Shown here piece after piece: positions 1 through 5,942 of a stretch of 9,757 nt of DNA. Both the position numbers and the translations under genes were made by a program. Source of the stretch: Ignavibacteria bacterium (GTDB taxonomy: Bacteria > Bacteroidota > Ignavibacteria > Ignavibacteriales > Melioribacteraceae); contig DSBF01000125.1 of assembly GCA_011049495.1 (NCBI GenBank), forward strand, positions 1 through 9,757. Reading direction: 5' to 3'. Within the stretch, counting starts at the first letter, position 1. The number at the start of each line of letters is the position of its first letter. Below the pieces are notes generated by a model that worked only from the letters and a program-made list of their open reading frames with translations, was not told where the DNA came from and did no database searches.

Positions 1-1023
1 CCCTTCCGGAGTATTGATTAAAGGAGCATATTCAACTTTTTCCTGAAGTATATAATTTTGTTTATCATTTATATTGGAAAGCATTTCAAGAGAAACATCT
101 ACTTCAACGCCAGAACCGGCAAAGGAATATAATGGTTTGAGCACATAGTTCTCTAAATCATCCGGATAATTATTCAGCTGATCGAGATAAAAACTTTTTG
201 GTGCGTATTTACTTTTTATCATCGGCAGACTATGCTTACTTATTTTGAAAAACCAATTTGGGTGACCAAGCCAGGTAACGTCAATGTCTTTATGCATATC
301 AAAATTGATTTCAATATTCTTTCGTTCCAATTCGTCAAAAATAACTCGATTGTAAATTCTTTCAACGGGGATTTTTTTACCGTTTTTTTTGTAATAAAAT
401 TTGTTTCCTTTAACGACTAAATCCCTAATGTCAACTATCGATAATCCAGAGTTTTCAACTGTTAAATAAAAATCAATTCTTGTCTTTTGATTATGCGGGT
501 CTATTTCAAGTAGTATTACATTTTCCGGATCAGAATCGCCTAGAATAATTTTTCTAAAGTAATCTTCATATGAGTCATAATTAAATCCGCTATAAAAAGA
601 AGTTAATTCTTCTCCGATTTCAAAATGTTTCAAATAAATTTTACTTAAAAATGCTTGATACATATAGATAGATGCAAAGCCTTGCAGTTCAATCAACTTT
701 GGGACGAAATCACCCGTTTCATTCTTAGTAATTCCAAAATCAATTTGAAGGAATAATGGATTTTCTGTTTCATTTGAAACTCTATATTTTTCCGGTAAAC
801 CTAATTGACTGTTTTCTCTAAACTCTTTGGAATCAATCGAAGAAATAATTTCATCTGCTGCTTCAATTAATTTTTTATTTAGGTTATCGTCAATAAATAG
901 TGGTGTTTCACAGATTCTAAAATCAACTTCACCGCCGGTTTTTCTCCAAATATCGTTTAAAAAATTTTGATATTTAGTTTGAGTAAAATCAACGTTGTAT
1001 TTCTTCCTTATTTCGGGGATCAT
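1..1023 (-). CDS. Probable circularly permuted ATP-grasp ligase, C-terminus cut by window edge
   Basis: An open frame of 341 codons runs without a stop from an ATG at 1023 to the window edge, so the C-terminus is missing. I translated it by hand. Near residues 93-123 it has a QIDFGI...PKLIELQGFASIY block, then IPVERIYNRVIFDEL in the middle, KPLYSFAGSGV at 296-306, and YILQEKVEYAPLI from 324. The last two look like the ATP-grasp phosphate-binding loop and the nucleotide hinge strand. The IELQ block resembles the metal-binding E-x-N motif that lies upstream of the ATP loop in circularly permuted ATP-grasp families (glutathionylspermidine-synthase-like and CP_ATPgrasp types), and the RIYNR motif resembles their YRR motif. 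Only 2 bp separate it from the stop of the GCS2-type ligase and no separate ribosome binding site is clear, so translation is probably coupled. The ATP-grasp assignment is fairly good, the permuted topology is an inference, and the substrate is unknown. Confidence 0.72.
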   Translation of the reverse strand, partial: MIPEIRKKYNVDFTQTKYQNFLNDIWRKTGGEVDFRICETPLFIDDNLNKKLIEAADEIISSIDSKEFRENSQLGLPEKYRVSNETENPLFLQIDFGITKNETGDFVPKLIELQGFASIYMYQAFLSKIYLKHFEIGEELTSFYSGFNYDSYEDYFRKIILGDSDPENVILLEIDPHNQKTRIDFYLTVENSGLSIVDIRDLVVKGNKFYYKKNGKKIPVERIYNRVIFDELERKNIEINFDMHKDIDVTWLGHPNWFFKISKHSLPMIKSKYAPKSFYLDQLNNYPDDLENYVLKPLYSFAGSGVEVDVSLEMLSNINDKQNYILQEKVEYAPLINTPEG

Positions 1024-1025
1024 AA

Positions 1026-2135
1026 TTAATCAAGATTTAGATTAGTTTGTTCAATGATATGATCAACAACTTTTTCAAGACTTTGTGTTTCTTCAAATAT
1101 TTTCAGTTGTCTTTTGGCTCCAGTACCATTATCTAAAATGTTATTCACATATTTAATTTTTTCGCGACTATCAAGTTCATCGAGAACATCATCTACAAAT
1201 TCTAAAAGTTCACTAACAAGATTACGAGTAGGAACTTCCTTTTGTTTACCGAAATCAATTAATTTTCCTTCTACACCGTAACGGGAGGCGCGCCATTTAT
1301 TTTCATTAATCATTAGCCTTCTGTATAAACGAAATCCCAAATTTTGGTCTATCAATTTATATAGCTTAGCAACCACTGCTTGAATTAGTGCTGCAATTGC
1401 AATTGTTTCTTCAACTTTCATTTGAACATCGCATATACGAAATTCAAGTGTCGGATATTTTGGATGCGGACGAATATCCCACCATATTTTACTCGGGTCT
1501 TCTATGCATTTGGTTTTTACAAGAAGGTCTACATATAAAAGATATTCGCTGTGACTGTTAAAATGATCCGGGATTCCGGTTCTGGGAAATCTATCGAATA
1601 TTTTTGAACGGTAAGATTTGAAACCTGTATTTCTCCCCTTCCAGAAAGGCGAATTGGTTGAAAGTGCAAATATATGAGGGAGAAAATATCTTGCTGCATT
1701 CATAATATGGATAGCTCTTTCTTTATCATCAATACCGATGTGAACATGTAAACCGAAAATTAAATTTGCACGGGCGACTTGCTGCATTTCTTCAACTACT
1801 GCCTGGTATCTATCGCGATTTGTAATTTCCTGATCTTCCCATTTACTGAACGGATGTGTACCGGAAGCACCAATTACTAATCCTTGTCGAGCAGCAACTT
1901 CTCTTAATGATCTCCGCAATCTTTTTACTTCATCTTTAGCTTCGTGGATGTTATAGCAAATGCTCGAACCGATCTCAACTACAGATTGATGCATTTCGGC
2001 TTTGGCATGTTCCTTAAGGATTGTTTTTCCCTCATCAAGTAATTGCTGAATATGAGATTTTAATTCTCTCGTTTCGGGGTCTATTATTTGGAATTCTTCT
2101 TCTATACCAATTGTGAATAATTTATCATTAGCCAT
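1026..2135 (-). CDS. GCS2/YbdK-type carboxylate-amine ligase
   Basis: This 369-aa protein matches the glutamate-cysteine ligase type 2 family (COG2170, E. coli YbdK) along its whole length; YbdK is about the same size. Visible landmarks are GIEEEF at 10-15 (the metal/glutamate-binding acidic cluster), SGTHPFSKW at 91-99, GLHVHIG at 128-134, STNSPFW at 159-165, WWDIRPHPKYPTLEFRICD at 218-236 and NKWRASRYG at 279-287. Family members fold like glutamine synthetase and use ATP to join a carboxylate to an amine. E. coli YbdK makes gamma-glutamylcysteine only weakly, so the true substrate here is open. No signal peptide is seen, so it should be cytosolic. It starts 5 bp after the upstream ATP-grasp gene and ends 2 bp before the next ligase. 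The site before its ATG is poor (AT-rich, no clear Shine-Dalgarno), which suggests translational coupling. All family motifs look intact. Confidence 0.93.
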   Translation of the reverse strand: MANDKLFTIGIEEEFQIIDPETRELKSHIQQLLDEGKTILKEHAKAEMHQSVVEIGSSICYNIHEAKDEVKRLRRSLREVAARQGLVIGASGTHPFSKWEDQEITNRDRYQAVVEEMQQVARANLIFGLHVHIGIDDKERAIHIMNAARYFLPHIFALSTNSPFWKGRNTGFKSYRSKIFDRFPRTGIPDHFNSHSEYLLYVDLLVKTKCIEDPSKIWWDIRPHPKYPTLEFRICDVQMKVEETIAIAALIQAVVAKLYKLIDQNLGFRLYRRLMINENKWRASRYGVEGKLIDFGKQKEVPTRNLVSELLEFVDDVLDELDSREKIKYVNNILDNGTGAKRQLKIFEETQSLEKVVDHIIEQTNLNLD

Positions 2136-2140
2136 AATAA

Positions 2141-3118
2141 TTACTCATTTTTATTTTTATTCGGTTTTACTGCTTTCCCGGATGTATAGGAAGTAATAAA
2201 ATCTCCCCAAGTTAAATTATTTTGACCATCCTTATGAACCTTAGCTTTACGAATAACCATATTAGCTGCAGTTTCAACAACCCATTCAAAATTTTCGTCG
2301 CCTACCGAATGATAGTCTGCATCGGGTGCAGGGTTACAAAAATCTATTGCGTACGGGATGCCGTCTCTAACAGCAAATTCAACTGTATTGAAATCATAGC
2401 CAAGCGCATTATTCAGAATTAGGACATACTCTTCAATTGTTTTTAATAATTTTTCTTCAACCGGTTTGGGATTTTTTACATACCGTAAATGATGCGGTTG
2501 TTTCGGATCGTACTGCATTATTCTCACATCACGTCTATCTATCGAATAACAACGGAAATAATCTGTAAAATCAATTGCTTCTTGAAGCATCATTACAAGC
2601 TGACCTGTTTCATGATAAGCATTGAAAAAGTCAGCGGAGTTTTCAAGTTTATAAACATTCTTCCAACCACCACCAGCAAACGGTTTGAAGAAAGCCGGGA
2701 ATCCGACATAATCAAATATTCCCTGCCAATCTAATGGATACTCCAAATTACGCATCGAGAATTCATTAGTATCAGGCGGGTGTTGATTCGAAGGAAGCAA
2801 AACGGTTTTAGGAACCGGAACTCCCAAGCGCGTCGTTAGTGCATTGTTAAAAAATTTCTCGTCGGCACTCCACCAAAAAGGATTGTTAATAACTGCAGTT
2901 CCGGATAAAGCTGCATTTTTCAGATAAGCTCTATAAAACGGAATATCCTGTGAAATTCTATCGATTATAACCGCATAATCAGTCGGTTCACCTTGAATTA
3001 CTTTATTAACTTTTGCAAACTCGGCAATTATTCCGTTTTCATTTTTTGAATTGACTCTATCAACAAATGCTTGAGGAAACGTATTTTCCTGTCCAAATAA
3101 AATTCCAATTTTTTTCAT
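2141..3118 (-). CDS. Classical ATP-grasp ligase (D-Ala-D-Ala ligase/RimK-like)
   Basis: The 325-aa protein has the motifs of a standard ATP-grasp carboxylate-amine ligase in normal order. An N-terminal Rossmann-like region begins KKIGILFGQE. PAFFKPFAGGGWKNVYKL at 141-158 is the ATP-grasp lysine and phosphate loop. MLQEAIDFTDYFRCY at 177-191 gives the adenine-contacting hinge plus the following arginine. VEFAVRDGIPYAIDFCNPAP at 246-265 carries the Mg-binding acidic residue and asparagine (D259, N262). The C-terminal tail is lysine/asparagine-rich. ATP-grasp ligases activate a carboxylate as an acyl phosphate and couple it to an amine or thiol; the acceptor is not predictable here. The start is supported by AAAGGG 7 nt upstream, which overlaps the stop codon of the preceding hydrolase-like gene. 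The 5-bp gap to the GCS2-type ligase makes joint action likely. Confidence 0.9.
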   Translation of the reverse strand: MKKIGILFGQENTFPQAFVDRVNSKNENGIIAEFAKVNKVIQGEPTDYAVIIDRISQDIPFYRAYLKNAALSGTAVINNPFWWSADEKFFNNALTTRLGVPVPKTVLLPSNQHPPDTNEFSMRNLEYPLDWQGIFDYVGFPAFFKPFAGGGWKNVYKLENSADFFNAYHETGQLVMMLQEAIDFTDYFRCYSIDRRDVRIMQYDPKQPHHLRYVKNPKPVEEKLLKTIEEYVLILNNALGYDFNTVEFAVRDGIPYAIDFCNPAPDADYHSVGDENFEWVVETAANMVIRKAKVHKDGQNNLTWGDFITSYTSGKAVKPNKNKNE

Positions 3119-3125
3119 AACTCTA

Positions 3126-3131
3126 CCCTTT
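3126..3131 (-). promoter_or_regulatory. Ribosome binding site of the ATP-grasp gene, overlapping the upstream stop codon
   Basis: AAAGGG on the minus strand lies 7 nt before the ATG at 3118. Its first two A residues are the last two bases of the TAA stop codon of the hydrolase-like gene (3132-3130). This fixes the ATP-grasp start and physically links termination of one gene with initiation of the next. Confidence 0.65.
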
Positions 3132-3858
3132 AATGATCATTTAAAAAGTAATGAAGATTATTGTTCAGTACTAATTTGCAATCGTCGAATGTATTTAGTT
3201 TGAAAGGATACACATCGAAAAGATGATTGACATTTTTTTCGAATAATAGTTTGGATATATATTTGTTCTGTTCAAACGAATTATCAGGTGTTCCCGAACT
3301 CAAAATAATTTTATTCTCGTTATAACGTTTTAAGTATTTTTCATCGGTTAAACCGAAAAGATAATCGAGAGGACTATTAAAATATGCTTGCTCATCAAAA
3401 TGACCTTGAATAAAACTTTTCACCTCAAACTCGCCCGAAATTGATAATACTCCTTTGGAAATGTCAGGATATTTTAGCACAATATTAAGTGCATGATATC
3501 CGCCAAGACCAAATCCCCCGAAAATAATTTTAGATTCCTCGGTTTCGTAATTGGCAAAACCTACAATATCATGTAGAATTGTCTGTTCAAAATTAAGATA
3601 ACGTTCTACGCGTTCGGAAGGTTCAATCGAGAAATTCATCCAGCTTTTCATTGCATAAGAATCCGGACAATAAACTTTTATTAATCCATCTTCTATATAA
3701 TTTCTTATACTTTCTATTACTCCGAAATCTTTAAAATCATAATATCTTGATTTGGATTTGGGAAATAGGATGAGAGGAATTCCTTTTTCTCCGAAGACAA
3801 GTAATTCGAAATCTTCCTGTATCCACTGCGAATACCATTTGTGATAACTTTCTTTCAT
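3130..3858 (-). CDS. Esterase-D-like alpha/beta hydrolase, probably catalytically dead
   Basis: The 242-aa protein resembles the esterase family (PF00756-like) often found next to ATP-grasp and GCS2-type ligases. It has the family's opening (HKWYSQWIQEDFELLVFG), an FPKSKSRYYDFKDFG block at 32-46, a nucleophile-elbow region GGFGLGGYHA at 114-123, and SISGEFEVKSF at 139-149. The elbow normally reads G-x-S-x-G; here it is G115-F-G117-L-G119, so the nucleophile serine is glycine (codon GGT, one base from AGT Ser). The acid residue seems kept (D192 in SSGTPDNSFEQNK). The C-terminal histidine segment, usually GHDW-like in relatives as I remember them, is replaced by FKLNTFDDCK near 219-228. The frame is intact and has neighbour-like codon use, so it is not a decayed gene. 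A binding or scaffold role is an inference. No signal peptide is seen. A short-spaced AGGGG (4 nt) precedes the ATG. Confidence 0.82.
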   Translation of the reverse strand: MKESYHKWYSQWIQEDFELLVFGEKGIPLILFPKSKSRYYDFKDFGVIESIRNYIEDGLIKVYCPDSYAMKSWMNFSIEPSERVERYLNFEQTILHDIVGFANYETEESKIIFGGFGLGGYHALNIVLKYPDISKGVLSISGEFEVKSFIQGHFDEQAYFNSPLDYLFGLTDEKYLKRYNENKIILSSGTPDNSFEQNKYISKLLFEKNVNHLFDVYPFKLNTFDDCKLVLNNNLHYFLNDH

Positions 3859-3936
3859 TTAGCCCCTGAGGTGAGATTCAAATAATTGAGGAACAATATA
3901 GTGAAGGGAAATTAAATATGCACTATCACGAATTTA

Positions 3937-4701
3937 TTATCTTGTAGCAAAAATTTCTTTTACGAAATTTATTACCAGTTCATCCAATTCTGATTTTTCC
4001 GTGTAACCGAGTGATTCAGCTTTTTTCAACCATTCTTTAGATTTATTAGAATTTTCGGAAGAAGCAAAATGTAAAGCCGCATAAATTTCTTTCGTAATTA
4101 AATCTTTATTTAATGCTGTTTCAAAATTTTTATAAGCAGCTTCTTTGTCATCAAAAAAGGTTAGTTGGAAATATCCTATTACATAATTCAATTTGTGCGA
4201 TGGATTGGTTTCGTTTAGTTTTTTTGCCTCGGTGAAAAGCTGGTAATCTTGAAAGGATAAATTTTTAAATAAACCATCCGACATAAAATTTAACAGAGTT
4301 TTCATGTTAGAAGGTTCATAATACCCCGGCACTACATCAATTAATAATAGTTCACTTGTAAGAAATGCAGTCGAAGGAAAACTTCTAACACCGAGTTCTG
4401 ATGCTAATTGTTTAAAAGTGATTGTTCCACTAGGCAAATTTATTGTACCAGATTTTTCCGGATTTATTTTCACTGTAACAAAATCTTTATTAAGTAAATT
4501 CTTGACTTCATCATTAGTGTAAGTTTCGTTATCCATTTTCCTGCACCACCCGCACCAATCTGTATAAAAACTGACAAGTAAAATTTTATCGTCTTGTTTT
4601 GCAGAATTAAGAGCATCTTCAAATTTTTGCCAGGTTAATTCGTTAGCAACAAGCGATACGGTTAACAACGTATATAAAAATATTTTTAAAATAGTGTTCA
4701 T
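3937..4701 (-). CDS. Exported thioredoxin-fold protein with CGWC active site and helical tail
   Basis: Read from the ATG at 4701 this is a 254-aa protein. It begins with a typical signal peptide (MNTILKIFLYTLLTVSLVA, then NELTW) that has no lipobox cysteine, so it is likely periplasmic. Next is a thioredoxin fold: FYTDWCGWCRKMD holds the C-x-x-C redox pair, and VRSFPST carries the cis-proline typical of the fold. The remaining ~110 residues look alpha-helical (for example FFDDKEAAYKNFETALNK and AALHFASS) and may form TPR-like hairpins, though no clear repeat is seen. WCGWC thioredoxins of this kind act as periplasmic disulfide reductases or in cofactor maturation; the client is unknown. An ATG at 4722 in the same frame would add seven residues, but it lacks a ribosome binding site and would bury the signal peptide start. 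No terminator is visible after the gene, so read-through into the ligase operon is possible. Confidence 0.85.
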   Translation of the reverse strand: MNTILKIFLYTLLTVSLVANELTWQKFEDALNSAKQDDKILLVSFYTDWCGWCRKMDNETYTNDEVKNLLNKDFVTVKINPEKSGTINLPSGTITFKQLASELGVRSFPSTAFLTSELLLIDVVPGYYEPSNMKTLLNFMSDGLFKNLSFQDYQLFTEAKKLNETNPSHKLNYVIGYFQLTFFDDKEAAYKNFETALNKDLITKEIYAALHFASSENSNKSKEWLKKAESLGYTEKSELDELVINFVKEIFATR

Positions 4702-4709
4702 CGAATAAA

Positions 4710-4715
4710 TCCTTT
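4710..4715 (-). promoter_or_regulatory. Ribosome binding site that decides the thioredoxin-like gene start
   Basis: AAAGGA on the minus strand sits 8 nt before the ATG at 4701. The alternative in-frame ATG at 4722 has no purine-rich site in front, and choosing it would put this site inside the coding region. The 4701 start also places the signal peptide at the true N-terminus. Confidence 0.6.
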
Positions 4716-4720
4716 CTTGC

Positions 4721-4735
4721 ATCTAAACATTAGAT
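4721..4735. repeat. Short perfect inverted repeat in the thioredoxin-like gene leader
   Basis: ATCTAA-ACA-TTAGAT is a perfect 6-3-6 inverted repeat placed 20 nt before the preferred ATG at 4701 and overlapping the alternative ATG at 4722-4720. Its place in the 5' leader would suit an operator or a small mRNA hairpin. In AT-rich DNA a chance match is quite possible. Confidence 0.3.
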
Positions 4736-4816
4736 AGAATTATTAAAAAAACGATTCAGGTAAAAATAAGATGCGGAGTAATATATTGGTTAGTGACGAT
4801 AAATAAAAATAAGGAT

Positions 4817-4852
4817 AAAAAAATCCCCGGGAATTTTTACACCCCGGGGATT
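4817..4852 (-). terminator. Intrinsic (rho-independent) terminator of the dihydroorotate-dehydrogenase-like gene
   Basis: Arms 4852-4843 and 4831-4822 form a perfect 10-bp GC-rich stem (AATCCCCGGG and CCCGGGGATT) with an 11-nt loop. On the minus strand the stem runs into seven T residues (4823-4817). It begins 9 nt after the stop codon at 4862. No comparable T-run follows the stem on the plus strand, so it works in the minus direction. It separates the nifJ unit from the thioredoxin-like gene. Confidence 0.92.
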
Positions 4853-4861
4853 GACTGAAAA

Positions 4862-5860
4862 TTAAAGAAGTGTTTTATAACTTTGAAGTGTTTTCATATA
4901 ATTAGCTCTTTCAAAAGCGGCGGGTTCACCAACTTTCTTTTGACTCATGCTTCCCTTCATCATATCAATCGATTCGTATTCATTTTCTCTCATCCAGTTT
5001 TCCACACCTTCGAGTAAATCTTTGATTCTGCTAGTACCTTTCATTAATAATTCCGAACAAATCTGAGCAACATCACCACCAGCCATCATAACCTTAATTA
5101 TATCTTCGGATGAATGAACGCCGCTTGTTAAAGCCAAACTTGCGTTTATGTTTCCATATAATATGGAGATCCATCTTAAAGGTAATCTCATTTCCCAATT
5201 TGTACTTAGCATTAAATTTGGAACGACCTCAAGTTTTTCCAGATCAAAATCCGGTTGATAAAACCTGTTAAACATAACCAAAGCATCTGCACCGGCTTTA
5301 TCCAGTCTTTTTGCCATATTAGACATCGAAGAAAAATACGGACTTAATTTTACAGCAACCGGAATCTTTACATTTTCTTTAACAGCTTTAAGAGTATCTA
5401 TATACATATTTTCAATTTCCGAACCGGCTAAATTCGGGTTTGTGGGAATGTAATAGACGTTTAATTCCAATCCATCTGCACCGGCATCTTCAATATTTTT
5501 TGCATATTTAATCCAGCCGCCTGTACTTACTCCGTTCAAACTTCCGATTACCGGAATCTTTACAGCTTTCTTAAGGTTAGCAATATGATCAAGATATTCG
5601 TATGGTGTTAATTTAAATTCTTCCTGTTCGGGAAAGTAAGACGTAGCTTCGGCATACATTTCCGTTCCGTATGATAAATAATGGTCTAATTCTCCGGATT
5701 CATGAGTTATTTGTTCTTCAAAAAGTGAGTAACAAACAATTGCGGCAGCACCTGCATCTTCCATTCTTTTCACGGAATCAACACTCTCGGAAAGCGGCGA
5801 AGCTGAAGGTACAATAGGGTTGTTGAGTTTCAATCCCATATAAGTTGTTGATAGATCCAT
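4862..5860 (-). CDS. Dihydroorotate-dehydrogenase-like FMN protein, atypical active site
   Basis: The 332-aa TIM-barrel protein belongs to the dihydroorotate dehydrogenase superfamily (PF01180/PreA-like). The flavin-binding features look kept: NPIVPSASP at 14-22, the lysine in VAVKLSPYF (K171), TSGV at 245-248 and MAGGDVAQICSELL at 259-272 for the FMN phosphate. The substrate loop differs: where class 1 enzymes read LNLSCPN (PreA LNFSCPH), this protein reads LNVYYIPT at 133-140, so the catalytic cysteine/serine is absent and a tyrosine stands near its place. It is therefore unlikely to be the pyrimidine biosynthesis enzyme. Proteins annotated as dihydroorotate-dehydrogenase-like are often found beside nifJ, which suggests a link with ferredoxin or pyruvate metabolism, but I know of no proven reaction. 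The start is supported by GGAG 7 nt upstream. It lies 82 bp after nifJ and ends in a strong terminator. Confidence 0.87.
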   Translation of the reverse strand: MDLSTTYMGLKLNNPIVPSASPLSESVDSVKRMEDAGAAAIVCYSLFEEQITHESGELDHYLSYGTEMYAEATSYFPEQEEFKLTPYEYLDHIANLKKAVKIPVIGSLNGVSTGGWIKYAKNIEDAGADGLELNVYYIPTNPNLAGSEIENMYIDTLKAVKENVKIPVAVKLSPYFSSMSNMAKRLDKAGADALVMFNRFYQPDFDLEKLEVVPNLMLSTNWEMRLPLRWISILYGNINASLALTSGVHSSEDIIKVMMAGGDVAQICSELLMKGTSRIKDLLEGVENWMRENEYESIDMMKGSMSQKKVGEPAAFERANYMKTLQSYKTLL

Positions 5861-5867
5861 TTGTTTA

Positions 5868-5873
5868 CTCCAA
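5868..5873 (-). promoter_or_regulatory. Ribosome binding site of the dihydroorotate-dehydrogenase-like gene
   Basis: TTGGAG on the minus strand with GGAG 7 nt before the ATG at 5860 is a good Shine-Dalgarno match. It allows translation independent of nifJ. Confidence 0.6.
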
Positions 5874-5906
5874 TTTATTTTTCAATTTTATTTCTTAATA
5901 ACATAA

Positions 5907-5932
5907 CAGAACCCGGCTTAAGCCGGATTCTG
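5907..5932 (-). terminator. Intercistronic hairpin after nifJ (leaky terminator or RNA-stability element)
   Basis: In the minus-strand RNA, CAGAAUCCGGC and GCCGGGUUCUG pair over 11 bp, including one U-G wobble, around a UUAA loop. The stem starts 10 nt after the nifJ stop codon. The sequence after it (TTATGTTATTAAG) is T-rich but has no continuous T-run, so it is a weaker terminator than the one at 4817-4852. It may lower read-through into the downstream flavoprotein gene or protect the nifJ mRNA 3' end. The hairpin is clear; the role is inferred. Confidence 0.6.
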
Positions 5933-5942
5933 ATTTTATCAA

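Noticed and set aside
1026..2135. Annotation as gshA-type glutathione biosynthesis enzyme
   Set aside because: It fits the YbdK branch of GCS2, whose physiological substrate is generally unknown, and no typical glutathione synthetase pairing can be shown.
3898..3926. Inverted repeat ATAGTG/CACTAT in the gap after the thioredoxin-like gene, considered as a terminator
   Set aside because: The stem is only 6 bp with low G+C, the loop is 17 nt and no T-run follows on the minus strand.
4862..5860. Annotation as pyrD of pyrimidine biosynthesis
   Set aside because: The catalytic Cys/Ser loop is replaced (LNVYYIPT) and no other pyrimidine gene is nearby.
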